The position numbers and the translations under genes were made by a program. A model generated the notes under the pieces. That model saw only the letters and a program-made list of their open reading frames with translations. It made no database searches and was not told the origin of the DNA. Below, piece by piece: positions 15,030-26,270 of a stretch of DNA of 64,000 nt (its first letter is position 1; each line of letters starts with the position of its first letter). Source of the stretch: CADEEL01 sp050246475 (GTDB lineage: Bacteria > Pseudomonadota > Alphaproteobacteria > Caulobacterales > Aquidulcibacteraceae); assembly GCA_050246475.1 (NCBI GenBank), contig JBFWVZ010000001.1, positions 62,001-126,000 of the forward strand, in the 5' to 3' direction.

Positions 15030-17228
15030 TCAGCCGTTGGCGGCTTCGCGGTCGCGACGGGGGCGGCGTTCGCCGCGCTCGCGCGGGCCGCGATCCTCGG
15101 CTTCTTCGCCCATCTCGGCGGAGAGATCGGCGCCCGTCGCTTGATCGACGACCTTCATGGAGAGGCGCACCTTGCCGCGATCGTCGAAGCCCAAGAGCTT
15201 CACCTTCACGACATCGCCTTCCTTGACGACGTCGGACGGCTTCTCGACGCGCTGCTTGGAAAGCTGCGAGACGTGAACGAGGCCGTCTTTCGCTCCGAAG
15301 AAGTTCACGAAGGCGCCGAACTCCATCACCTTCACGACCTTGCCTTCGTAGATCATGCCCACTTCAGGCTCACTGGTGAGCGACTTGATCCATTTGACGG
15401 CGGCTTCGATGGCGGCGGCGTCGGAGGACGCGACCTTCACGGTGCCGTCGTCCTCGACGTTCACCTTCGCGCCGGTCTTCTCCACGATTTCGCGGATCAC
15501 CTTGCCGCCGGTGCCGATGACATCACGGATCTTATCGGTCGGGATTTTGATCTGAACGATGCGCGGCGCGTTGGCGCCGACATCGGCGCGGGGCGCGGCC
15601 ATCGCCTTGTTCATCTCACTCAAGATATGCATGCGGCCGGCGTGAGCGCGCTCAAGCGCGACCTGCATGATCTCCGGCGTGATGCCGGCGACCTTGATGT
15701 CCATCTGGAGCGAGGTGATGCCCTTCTCGGTGCCTGCGACTTTGAAATCCATATCGCCCAGGTGATCTTCATCGCCCAGGATGTCTGTCAGGACTTCGTA
15801 GCCGTAGTCTTCGAGGATGAGGCCCATCGCGACGCCGGCGACGGGCGCCGAAATCGGCACGCCCGCATCCATGAGCGCGAGCGAAGAGCCGCACACCGTG
15901 GCCATGGACGAAGAGCCGTTCGACTCGGTGATCTCGGAGACGAGGCGGATGGTGTAGGGAAATTGCTCCGCAGTCGGCAGAACGGCCTGGAGCGCGCGCC
16001 AAGCGAGTTTGCCGTGGCCGATTTCACGCCGCCCTGCCCCGCCCAAGCGGCCGGTTTCGCCGACGCTGTAAGGAGGGAAATTGTAGTGGAGCATGAAGCG
16101 CTGCTTCGACGTGCCTGAGAGGCTGTCGACGTATTGCTCATCTTCGCCCGTGCCGAGCGTGGCGACGACGACGGCTTGGGTTTCGCCGCGCGTGAAGAGC
16201 GCGGAGCCGTGCGTGCGCGGCAGGAAGCCGACTTCGGAGACGATCGGGCGGACCTTGTCCACCGGGCGGCCGTCGATGCGGGCCTTATCCTTCACGACGC
16301 GCGAGCGGACGATGTCGCTTTCGACTTCCTTGAACACTTCCTTGAAGACGCCAGCGTCGAGGCCTTCGGGATTGCCGTCCGACTTCACGAGCGCGGCCTT
16401 GGCCTTCTCCCGCGCGACGCCGACGGCGGCGTAACGCTCATCCTTCTTCACGATCGAGTACGCAGCGCCCAGATCGGCGCCGACGAGATCTGCGATCTGC
16501 TTCTTCTCAGCGGAGCGATCGGGCGCATCGAAATCGAACGGCTCCTTGCCGGCCTTCTCGGCCAATTCGATGATGGCGTCGATCACGGGCTGCATGCCCT
16601 TGTGCGCGAGGTTGAGCGCGGAGAGCATCTGCTCTTCCGTCAGTTCCTTCACTTCGCTTTCGACCATCATCAGCGCGTCATGCGTGCCGGCGACGACGAG
16701 ATCGAGCTTTGATTCCGCCATCTGCGCGATCGTCGGGTTCAGGACCGGCTTGTCGTCGATCCAGCCGACGCGCGAGCCGCCGATGGGGCCGCGGAAGGGA
16801 ACGCCGGAAAGCGTCAGTGCGGCGGACGCTGCGACCATCGCGAGGATGTCGCTCTCGTTTTCATTGTCCCACGAAAGGACGGTGATGATGACTTGCGTCT
16901 CGTTCTTGAAGCCTTCGACGAAGAGCGGGCGGATCGGGCGATCGATGAGGCGCGAGAGCAGCGTCTCACGCTCTGTCGGGCGGCCTTCGCGCTTGAAATA
17001 GCCGCCGGGAATGCGGCCCGAGGCGAAATACTTCTCCTGGTAGTTCACGGTCAGCGGGAAAAAATCCAAGCCGGGCTTGGGCTCCTTCGCGAAGACGACC
17101 GTCGCCAGAAGCGCGGTCTCCCCCCAGGTGGCGAAGACGGCGCCGTCAGCTTGGCGCGCAACCTTGCCGGTTTCGAGCGTCAGCTTGCGGCCGGCCCAAT
17201 CGAGGGAGACAGATTCAGTTTTGAACAT
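15030..17228 (-). CDS. pnp: Polyribonucleotide nucleotidyltransferase
   Basis: PNPase, the phosphate-dependent 3'-to-5' exoribonuclease of mRNA turnover. At 732 residues it is full length: two RNase PH domains (about 1-230 and 310-540), a KH domain (IPTDKIRDVIGTGGKVIREI, with the GxxG loop) and an S1 domain (GMIYEGKVVKVMEFGAFVNF). The C-terminal tail is Arg/Glu-rich (RGPRERGERRPRRDRE), a usual place for contacts with RNA or RNase E. It follows rpsO, the conserved order. A perfect hairpin in the rpsO-pnp gap may take part in its autoregulation. Confidence 0.97.
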   Translation of the reverse strand: MFKTESVSLDWAGRKLTLETGKVARQADGAVFATWGETALLATVVFAKEPKPGLDFFPLTVNYQEKYFASGRIPGGYFKREGRPTERETLLSRLIDRPIRPLFVEGFKNETQVIITVLSWDNENESDILAMVAASAALTLSGVPFRGPIGGSRVGWIDDKPVLNPTIAQMAESKLDLVVAGTHDALMMVESEVKELTEEQMLSALNLAHKGMQPVIDAIIELAEKAGKEPFDFDAPDRSAEKKQIADLVGADLGAAYSIVKKDERYAAVGVAREKAKAALVKSDGNPEGLDAGVFKEVFKEVESDIVRSRVVKDKARIDGRPVDKVRPIVSEVGFLPRTHGSALFTRGETQAVVVATLGTGEDEQYVDSLSGTSKQRFMLHYNFPPYSVGETGRLGGAGRREIGHGKLAWRALQAVLPTAEQFPYTIRLVSEITESNGSSSMATVCGSSLALMDAGVPISAPVAGVAMGLILEDYGYEVLTDILGDEDHLGDMDFKVAGTEKGITSLQMDIKVAGITPEIMQVALERAHAGRMHILSEMNKAMAAPRADVGANAPRIVQIKIPTDKIRDVIGTGGKVIREIVEKTGAKVNVEDDGTVKVASSDAAAIEAAVKWIKSLTSEPEVGMIYEGKVVKVMEFGAFVNFFGAKDGLVHVSQLSKQRVEKPSDVVKEGDVVKVKLLGFDDRGKVRLSMKVVDQATGADLSAEMGEEAEDRGPRERGERRPRRDREAANG

Positions 17229-17276
17229 GGAAAACTCCGTGCCCCGGCACGTTCACAACGCGCGAGGCCACTTTGC

Positions 17277-17296
17277 CCCCGCGACCCTTCGCGGGG
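17277..17296 (-). other. Perfect hairpin in the rpsO-pnp intergenic RNA
   Basis: Arms CCCCGCGA and TCGCGGGG pair around a 4-base loop in the 170-bp rpsO-pnp gap, about 50 bases before the pnp start. There is no T-run after it on the minus strand, so it is not an intrinsic terminator. In E. coli a leader stem at this position is cut by RNase III and mediates PNPase autocontrol; the same role is inferred here. Confidence 0.5.
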
Positions 17297-17398
17297 TTTG
17301 CTTGGCTCCCGGAAAACCGGCACACGCAGAATCGCGCATGCCGGACATGCACGCGCGCGCCGGAGCCAAGCCGGAGACGCGCGTGTGCAGTTTGAGAA

Positions 17399-17668
17399 TT
17401 AGCGGCGCAGGCCCAGACGCTCGATGAGCTTCTGATAGCGGGCCGTGTCGCGATCCTTGAGGTAATCGAGCAAACGCCGGCGCTGAGACACCATTTTCAG
17501 GAGGCCGCGGCGCGAGTGATTGTCCTTCTTGTGGGTCTTGAAGTGCTCGGTGAGGTTGGCGATCCGCTCCGAGAGGATGGCCACCTGCACTTCCGGCGAG
17601 CCGGTGTCGGCTTTGCCTTGAGCGTATTCCTTGATGAGCGCGCCTTTGCGCTCGGCTGCAATCGACAT
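17399..17668 (-). CDS. rpsO: 30S ribosomal protein S15
   Basis: An 89-residue ribosomal protein S15 that binds 16S rRNA and bridges to 23S rRNA. The signature is plain: TGSPEVQVAILSERIANLTEH, with KDNHSRRGLLKMVSQRRRLL and the end YQKLIERLGLRR. ATG 17668 has AGAGGA before it. It lies 13 bp after truB and before pnp, the standard order. Confidence 0.98.
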   Translation of the reverse strand: MSIAAERKGALIKEYAQGKADTGSPEVQVAILSERIANLTEHFKTHKKDNHSRRGLLKMVSQRRRLLDYLKDRDTARYQKLIERLGLRR

Positions 17669-17681
17669 CGTCCTCTTTCTC

Positions 17682-18632
17682 CTAGGACAAATGGAAGACG
17701 CGGGTGGGCTTGAATTGGCCCGCCCGCACGTCCCCCAGGGCGACGGCCTTGCCCTCGAACAACGCCAAAGCCGCGCGCGACGCATCCTGGCCGGATACGG
17801 AGCGGGGTTGGAATTTGCTCTTGAGCGTCTCCACCACGTGGGGAAGGAGAACGATCGGCCGTCCCTGCCTGAGCTTGAACGCGTCCTCCCCGCTTATGGC
17901 CAGCGCCGGGATGTCGGCCAGCGCGGTCTCAACGGGATCGAGGCGTTCGGACGCGGCGCCCTTATGGCGCAAATCCTCCAGGGCGTCGAGGGAAATGGAC
18001 CGCGACTCAGTGAACGGGCCGACCGAGAGGCGGCGCAGCGCGTGGACGTGGCCCTCCGCGCCCAGAGCGGCGGCCAGATCACGCACCAAAGCGCGGACAT
18101 AGAAGCCCTTGCCGCAGCGCATGAGGATCGTGGCGCTTTCATTCGAGGCCGCCTCAAGCTCGATGGCGTGGACGACGACCGTGCGCGCCTTCAGGTCCAC
18201 CGCCTCCCCCGCGCGGGCGAGATCGTAGGCGCGTTCGCCATCGACCTTGATGGCGCTGAAGGCGGGCGGGATCTGTTCGATCTCGCCTTGGAAATTCTTG
18301 AGCGCGTCCCGGACGGCCTCGGGCGACGGGCGCACGGCGCTTTCGGCGATCACCGCGCCTTCGCGATCCTGCGTGGCGGTGGAGACGCCCCAGGCGATGG
18401 TGAAGCGATAGGATTTATCCGCCTCCATCAGAAACGGGACGGTTTTGGTCGCTTCGCCGAGCGCGATCGGCAACACGCCGGAAGCCAGCGGATCGAGCGT
18501 GCCGGCGTGGCCGGCTTTCTTGGCGTTGAAGAGACGGCGGATGCGGGAGACCGCGTCGGTGGAGGTCATGTCCTCGGGCTTATCGAGGACGATCCAGCCA
18601 TCGACGTCATCGCCCTTGTTGCGGCGGCCCAT
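17682..18632 (-). CDS. truB: tRNA pseudouridine-55 synthase
   Basis: Makes pseudouridine 55 in the T loop of tRNAs. It has 316 residues with catalytic Asp47 in GHAGTLDPLASGVLP, KSYRFTIAWG, and KGFYVRALVRDLA. The C-terminal PUA-like part contains LRQGRPI. The start codon overlaps the rbfA stop codon (ATGA), so the two are translationally coupled. Confidence 0.96.
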   Translation of the reverse strand: MGRRNKGDDVDGWIVLDKPEDMTSTDAVSRIRRLFNAKKAGHAGTLDPLASGVLPIALGEATKTVPFLMEADKSYRFTIAWGVSTATQDREGAVIAESAVRPSPEAVRDALKNFQGEIEQIPPAFSAIKVDGERAYDLARAGEAVDLKARTVVVHAIELEAASNESATILMRCGKGFYVRALVRDLAAALGAEGHVHALRRLSVGPFTESRSISLDALEDLRHKGAASERLDPVETALADIPALAISGEDAFKLRQGRPIVLLPHVVETLKSKFQPRSVSGQDASRAALALFEGKAVALGDVRAGQFKPTRVFHLS

Positions 18633-19042
18633 CAGCGTTCGCCTTCGGGCTTGAGATCGCGCGCGACCGCGGGGCTGCGGAGCAGCCGGTCAATGTGGGT
18701 GGCTTCGTCGTAGGAGACGTCGGGCTCGAAATGGAGCTGCGGGATGTGGCGCAGCTCGACGTTCTTGCCCAAGCGGCCGCGCAGGAAGGGCGCGCAGCGC
18801 GTCAACGCGGCGGCGATCTTCTTGGGATCGTGCGCGCCCAATGCCGCGACGAACGCGGTCATGTGCTTCAAATCGGGCGAGGCGCGCACCTCGCCGATGG
18901 TGACGGAGACGCCTTTCAAATCTGGATCGCGCAATTCTTCGCGCGCGAGCACATCGACCAAAGCATGGCGCACAAGTTCGCCGGCGCGCAATTGGCGCTG
19001 CGAAGGCCCGTGGGCCGTGCGGGGAGCGGTCTTCTTGCTCAC
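18632..19042 (-). CDS. rbfA: Ribosome-binding factor A
   Basis: KH-like 30S maturation factor of 136 residues needed for late 16S processing and cold growth. Seen: RAGELVRHALVDVLARE, VTIGEVRASPDLKHMTAFV and the C-terminal PQLHFEPDVSYDEATHID. The start is GTG 19042. It is separated from the infB stop by an inserted lipoprotein gene, which is unusual because infB-rbfA are normally adjacent. Confidence 0.95.
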   Translation of the reverse strand: MSKKTAPRTAHGPSQRQLRAGELVRHALVDVLAREELRDPDLKGVSVTIGEVRASPDLKHMTAFVAALGAHDPKKIAAALTRCAPFLRGRLGKNVELRHIPQLHFEPDVSYDEATHIDRLLRSPAVARDLKPEGER

Positions 19043-19049
19043 GTGGGCT

Positions 19050-19632
19050 TCACTGAGACTCGTAGGCGAAGACGCCGCAGAGATCGGGGTTCACACGGCC
19101 CTCGCCCGGCGCGACGGAGCCGCGAAACGCGGCCAGACGCAACACCCAGCGGCCGCGCTCATCGACGAATTCGGAGGCGGCGATCGTCGTCGTGCGGTTG
19201 TCGCCGCAAAGGCCCTGCTGTGCGCTCAACGTGACCGTCTCTTCGACGATGCGATAGACGCGCGTCTGAACTTGCGGAGAGAGGCCCAGAAGCGAGCGGA
19301 AGGTCGCGCCATCGGCATTGATGCGCACCGAGCCTTCGTGGACGGCGCGCTCCTCGCCGCGCAGCGTGATGCCGTTGGCGAAGGCCAACGCAAGGGGCCC
19401 GCCGCGCCCCTCCTCCAGGCTGACCGTCAGATTGCCGGCAACGTCGCGCGCATTTTCGTTCGCTGCGCGCCAGCGCTGACGCGCGAGCCCCGGCACCTCT
19501 TGCGGCACCGCATCGACGGCGAGCTCGGGCTCGGTGACGACGGAGGAGCGCGAACCGGGATTGGTTCCCGATTGGCCCTCATCCTGCGAGCAAGCGGCGA
19601 GCGCGACAGCGACGAGGCCGAGCGCGGCCGCC

Positions 19633-19661
<29 letters not shown>
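19050..19661 (-). CDS. Predicted lipoprotein embedded between infB and rbfA
   Basis: A 203-residue protein with a signal peptide ending in the lipobox LAAC (lipidated Cys24), then a low-complexity linker and a folded domain with two well-separated Cys (GLCGDN and DLCGVF) that could form a disulfide. I do not recognise the family. The frame starts inside the 3' end of infB (ATG 19661, 29-base overlap; TTG 19673 also possible) and ends 7 bp before rbfA, so it is locked into the translation operon. An envelope protein in this operon is odd. Confidence 0.72.
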
Positions 19662-22215
<2,554 letters not shown>

Positions 22216-22307
22216 TCAGATCCCAGAAACCACGCCAAAACATCGCGCCCGACGCGCAGCCCGGCTTTTCACCGGAAGGCGCATCGCCTTCGCCCGCATC
22301 GGGGCGC

Positions 22308-22970
22308 TCAAGCTCCTTCGACGGAGCCGGATCGCCAGGAATCGGGCCAGGAGGCCGGAACGATGGCGCGAAATCCGGAAAGGCGGCCAATTTCAGCCGC
22401 CCAGCGCAGCGCCATGCGCTCTTGGAGCACGAGGGCGTGTACCACATGATCACGCCCCAACGCCACGCCCAATTCCTGGGCGCGGAAGCACCCCGTGAGA
22501 TGGGGGGCACCGCCCCATAACCCAAGCGCCAAGCGCATGATTTTCTCGCGGCCGTCTTCGGCGCCGTCCTCGGCTTCGATCACAGCAAACGGGCGTGCAG
22601 CGCGTATCTGCGCCTCCACCGAATCGAATCCGCTGGCGAGCGCGCCGGCGCGGCGCATGAGGCCCACGAGCTCGAGGCAGCGTTTGGCGAGGAGCGCTTC
22701 GACTTGATCCGCGAGATCGGCGGGCGCGCGCGTTTTTTCCTTGAGCGAACGCGAGAACGCATCGCGCTTGACCGCCTGGTTCACCGCTTCGCGCGTTGCG
22801 CGCACCCAAACGCCGCGGCCCGGCAGTTTCGCAGCGACGTCCGGCACGATGGCGCTATCGGGCGCCAGCGCGAAACGGACGAGCCGATCTTCACTGAGCG
22901 TTTCGCCGGTGGCGGCGCAGCGGCGCTCCCTGCCCTTCTTCGCGTGCGGCGCGTGATCCGTTTCGCTCAA
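22308..22970 (-). CDS. YlxR-L7Ae type RNA-binding protein
   Basis: A 220-residue fusion typical of alphaproteobacteria: an N-terminal YlxR (DUF448) domain with RRCAATGETLSEDRLVRF and GRGVWVRATREAV, and a C-terminal L7Ae-like RNA-binding domain (about 85-150, LVGLMRRAGALASGFDSVE). Its usual place is between nusA and infB. It starts with TTG 22970 overlapping the asd stop codon (TTGA). The last 60 residues continue without a recognised domain. Confidence 0.88.
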   Translation of the reverse strand: MSETDHAPHAKKGRERRCAATGETLSEDRLVRFALAPDSAIVPDVAAKLPGRGVWVRATREAVNQAVKRDAFSRSLKEKTRAPADLADQVEALLAKRCLELVGLMRRAGALASGFDSVEAQIRAARPFAVIEAEDGAEDGREKIMRLALGLWGGAPHLTGCFRAQELGVALGRDHVVHALVLQERMALRWAAEIGRLSGFRAIVPASWPDSWRSGSVEGA

Positions 22971-24004
22971 GCCGCGCTCGCGCGCTTGGCCTTTTGCGCG
23001 ACGAGGACTTCCGCGATCTGCACGGCGTTCAAGGCGGCGCCTTTGCGGAGGTTATCGCCCACGACGAAGAGGACGAGGCCGTTCTCGACGCCCGGGTCGC
23101 GGCGGATGCGGCCGACCAAGACATCGTCCTTGCCCGTCGCGTCGAGCGGATTGGGCACATCCGCCAGGACGACGCCGGGCGCGCTCGCGAGGAGCGCGCG
23201 CGCTTCTTCCGGCGAAATCGGACGCTCGAACTCCAAATTCATCGAGAGCGAGTGGCCGGTGTAAACCGGCACGCGCACGCAGGTGCCGGAGACGCGCAGA
23301 TCGGGGATCTCCAAAATCTTGCGGCTCTCGTCGCGGAGTTTGGTTTCTTCCTCGGTGTAGCCGTCCTCGCCCAGCACGTAGTTGAGCGGCACGACGTTGA
23401 AGGCGATGGGGACGGCCCATTTCTTCACGTGCGGAAAGCCCAGCGCATCGCCCTGGTGCGTAAGCACGGCGGATTCATCGCCCGTCTCTTTCACCTGCGC
23501 TTCGAGCTCATCGACGCCGGCCAAGCCGCCGCCGGAGACGGCCTGATAGGTGCTGGCGATCATGCGCTTCAGGCCGGCTTTTGCGTGGAGCGGCTTCAGC
23601 GCGGGCATCGCGGCCATGGTGGTGCAGTTCGGATTGGCGACGATGCCTTTGGGGATCGAGGCCAGCGCGTGAGGGTTCACCTCGGAGACGATGAGCGGCA
23701 CATCGGGGTCGGAGCGCCAGGCCGAGGAATTGTCGATGACGATCGCGCCGGCCGCGGCGACCTTCGGCGCAAGCGCCTTCGACGTCGAGCCGCCGGCGGA
23801 GAAGAAGACGATGTCGAGCCCGGCATAATCGGCGCTCGCGGCGTCTTCGACGGCGATCTCTTGGCCTTTCCACGGCAGCGTCTTTCCGGCGGAGCGCGCG
23901 GACGCGAAGAGCCTCAACGCGGAGACGGGAAAATTCCGCTCCGCGAGGATTTCACGCATCAGCGTGCCGACAAGGCCCGTGGCGCCGACGATCCCGACAC
24001 GCAT
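22967..24004 (-). CDS. asd: Aspartate-semialdehyde dehydrogenase
   Basis: NADPH-dependent enzyme that makes aspartate semialdehyde for lysine/diaminopimelate, threonine and methionine synthesis. At 345 residues it is full length with nucleotide loop GIVGATGLVG, catalytic Cys127 (NPNCTTM) and His251 (VYTGHSLSM). It overlaps nusA by one base and the YlxR gene by four, so it is wedged tightly into the nusA-infB operon, where a biosynthetic enzyme is not usually found. This would place cell-wall precursor and amino-acid supply under the transcription of the translation operon. Confidence 0.95.
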   Translation of the reverse strand: MRVGIVGATGLVGTLMREILAERNFPVSALRLFASARSAGKTLPWKGQEIAVEDAASADYAGLDIVFFSAGGSTSKALAPKVAAAGAIVIDNSSAWRSDPDVPLIVSEVNPHALASIPKGIVANPNCTTMAAMPALKPLHAKAGLKRMIASTYQAVSGGGLAGVDELEAQVKETGDESAVLTHQGDALGFPHVKKWAVPIAFNVVPLNYVLGEDGYTEEETKLRDESRKILEIPDLRVSGTCVRVPVYTGHSLSMNLEFERPISPEEARALLASAPGVVLADVPNPLDATGKDDVLVGRIRRDPGVENGLVLFVVGDNLRKGAALNAVQIAEVLVAQKAKRASAA

Positions 24005-25638
24005 CAGCTTTCCTCTGTTTCAGCGGCGGCCTCATCTTCTGCCGCTTCTTCGACCGGGGGCGCTTCAATCCAGCCCGCCGCGACGCGCGCCTGGAGGATC
24101 AGTTCGTCCGCCTGTTCTTGTGTGAGGCCGAAGCTATCCAGCACGCCGGGCTCGCGGACGCGCTCACCGTTCTTGGTTTCGAACCAACCGCGGAGATCAT
24201 CCGCGGTGAGGCCGGCGAAGTCTTCGAGCGACTTGGTGCCCGCTTCGCCGAGCGCAACGGCCATCGGCAGCGTCATGCCCGGCACGGCGACGAGCGCATC
24301 CTCGACGCCCAGCTCCTTGCGCTTGGCATCCTGCTCGGCGGCTTGCTTTTCGAGGAATTCGACGGCGCGGGCTTGAAGCTCCTCGGCGATTTCCTCGTTC
24401 AAGCCTTCGATGAAAGCGAGTTCTTCGAGGTTCACGTAAGCGATTTCCTCGATGGTTTCGAAGCCTTCGGAGGCGAGCAATTGCGCGAACGTCTCATCGA
24501 CTTCGAGGGCGGCGATAAAGAGCTGCGTGCGGGCGGCGAATTCTTTCTGGCGGCGCGCGCTTTCTTCGTCCTCGGTGAGGATGTCGATCGACCAGCCGGT
24601 GAGCTGAGAGGCCAAGCGCACGTTTTGGCCGCGGCGGCCGATGGCGAGCGAGAGCTGCGCCTCCGCGACGACGACTTCGACGCGCCGCTCCTCGGGATCG
24701 AGGACCACCTTCGTGACTTCGGCCGGCTGCAGCGCGTTCACGATGAAGGTCGCGGGATCGGAGGACCAGGGAATGATGTCGATCTTCTCGCCCTGCAATT
24801 CGCCCACGACGGCTTGCACGCGCGCGCCGCGCATGCCGACGCAGGCGCCGACGGGATCGATGGAATTGTCGTGGCTGAGCACGGCGATCTTGGCGCGCGA
24901 ACCCGGATCGCGGGCGGCGGCTTTAATCTCGATCACGCCCTCGTACACTTCGGGCACTTCCTGGGCGAAGAGGCGCGCCATGAACTCAGGCTTGGCGCGC
25001 GAGAGGAAGATTTGCGGGCCCTTCGTTTCGCGGCGGACGTCATAGACGTAGGAGCGCACGCGATCGCCCTGGTGGAGGTTTTCGCGCGGAATGGATTCGT
25101 TGCGGCGGATGATGCCTTCGGCGCGGCCGAGATCGACAATGGTGTTGCCGTATTCGACGCGCTTGACGACGCCGTTCACGACTTCGCCGACGCGATCCTT
25201 GTATTCCTCGTGCTGGCGCTCACGCTCGGCCTCGCGGACTTCGTGATTGATGACCTGCTTGGCGGTTTGCGCCGCGACCCGGCCGAAATCCATTGGGGGC
25301 AGAAGCTCTTCATAGACCTTGCCCGAGACGGCTTCGGGATCGCTCTTCAGCGCATCGGCGAGCATGATGTCCGTGGACGGATTGAAGGGGCGGGTTTCGT
25401 CATCGAGCATGGATTCGTCCACGACCGTCATGGCGCGGATGAGAGTCATCTCGCCCGTCTTCGGATCGATCTTGGCGCGGATATCGTGCTCGGCGCCGTA
25501 GCGCGAGCGCGCGGCCTTCTGCATCGCGTGCTCCATGGCCGCGATGACGATGTCCTTCTCGATGGACTTTTCGCGCGCCACAGCGTCGGCGATCTGCATG
25601 ATTTCGAGCCGGTTGGCGGAAATGCCGGTGGCGGTCAT
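24004..25638 (-). CDS. nusA: Transcription termination/antitermination factor NusA
   Basis: RNA-polymerase-bound factor of 544 residues acting in pausing, termination and antitermination. Order: N-terminal polymerase-binding domain, S1 domain (about 135-200), two KH domains (GACVGMRGARVQAVVGEL and LAIGRRGQNVRLASQL), then two C-terminal acidic helix-hairpin-helix repeats typical of proteobacteria. It overlaps rimP by 4 bp and asd by 1. NusA commonly controls its own operon through leader termination, relevant to the hairpin upstream of rimP. Confidence 0.97.
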   Translation of the reverse strand: MTATGISANRLEIMQIADAVAREKSIEKDIVIAAMEHAMQKAARSRYGAEHDIRAKIDPKTGEMTLIRAMTVVDESMLDDETRPFNPSTDIMLADALKSDPEAVSGKVYEELLPPMDFGRVAAQTAKQVINHEVREAERERQHEEYKDRVGEVVNGVVKRVEYGNTIVDLGRAEGIIRRNESIPRENLHQGDRVRSYVYDVRRETKGPQIFLSRAKPEFMARLFAQEVPEVYEGVIEIKAAARDPGSRAKIAVLSHDNSIDPVGACVGMRGARVQAVVGELQGEKIDIIPWSSDPATFIVNALQPAEVTKVVLDPEERRVEVVVAEAQLSLAIGRRGQNVRLASQLTGWSIDILTEDEESARRQKEFAARTQLFIAALEVDETFAQLLASEGFETIEEIAYVNLEELAFIEGLNEEIAEELQARAVEFLEKQAAEQDAKRKELGVEDALVAVPGMTLPMAVALGEAGTKSLEDFAGLTADDLRGWFETKNGERVREPGVLDSFGLTQEQADELILQARVAAGWIEAPPVEEAAEDEAAAETEES

Positions 25639-26180
25639 TGGGTGTTCCTCTTCTTCCAGTCTTCAGCGTCGGCGGCTTCGGCCGCTTTCGCGCGTTTCAA
25701 ATCTTCTTCGATGAGCTTGTCGGTGAGCACGAGCTTGGCGTCCGCTAACCAGGCGAAGGGGATTTTGGCCTCCCCTTCCGCGAGCGCGACGCGGATGGCG
25801 TCTCCCTCGACGCCCTTCAGGAGCCCACGAAAGCGTTTGCGGCCTTCGATCATCTGCGCGGTTTCGAGCTTGGCCTCGTGGCCGGCGAAGCGTTCGAAAT
25901 CGGCCAAGCGCACGAGCGGGCGATCGATGCCAGGGCTTGAGACTTCGAGATCGTATTCGCCGTTGATGGGATCGGCTGCGTCAAGCACCGGCGAGATCGC
26001 GCGCGAGAGACGCTCGCAATCGTCCAACAGCATCACGCCGTCATCGCGCTCGGCCATGATCTGTAGGCGCTTCCTGCGGATGCCGGTGACGCGCACGCGC
26101 ACAAGGCGGTAGCCCAGATCGTGGGCGGCCGGCTCGATGGCGGCGATCACCTTTTCCTCGACGGGGTTGGTGGCTCTCAA
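25635..26180 (-). CDS. rimP: Ribosome maturation factor RimP
   Basis: 30S assembly factor of 181 residues, first gene of the operon. Seen: LGYRLVRVRVT, the conserved DCERLSRAISPVLDA and YDLEVSSPGIDRPLVRLADF. The start appears to be TTG 26180 with only a weak ribosome site, directly downstream of a terminator-like hairpin, which may limit its expression. Confidence 0.95.
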   Translation of the reverse strand: MRATNPVEEKVIAAIEPAAHDLGYRLVRVRVTGIRRKRLQIMAERDDGVMLLDDCERLSRAISPVLDAADPINGEYDLEVSSPGIDRPLVRLADFERFAGHEAKLETAQMIEGRKRFRGLLKGVEGDAIRVALAEGEAKIPFAWLADAKLVLTDKLIEEDLKRAKAAEAADAEDWKKRNTQ

Positions 26181-26189
26181 AAACGGACC

Positions 26190-26230
26190 CCAGAAAAACC
26201 AAAAGCGGCGGCCCCTCCCGGGACCGCCGC
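26190..26230 (-). terminator. Terminator/attenuator in the rimP-nusA leader
   Basis: On the minus strand a strong hairpin (arms GCGGCGGTCCC and a G-rich CCGCCGC partner, 26205-26230) is followed by TTTTGGTTTTT, ending only about 10-20 bases before the rimP start. Because the apparent operon promoter lies upstream of it (26272-26300), transcripts must pass this terminator to reach rimP, as expected of an attenuator. A short hairpin (26235-26249) precedes it. Confidence 0.7.
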
Positions 26231-26270
26231 CGATGCTCTCATCGAGAGCGTCAGCGATGTTCTTGACCGC

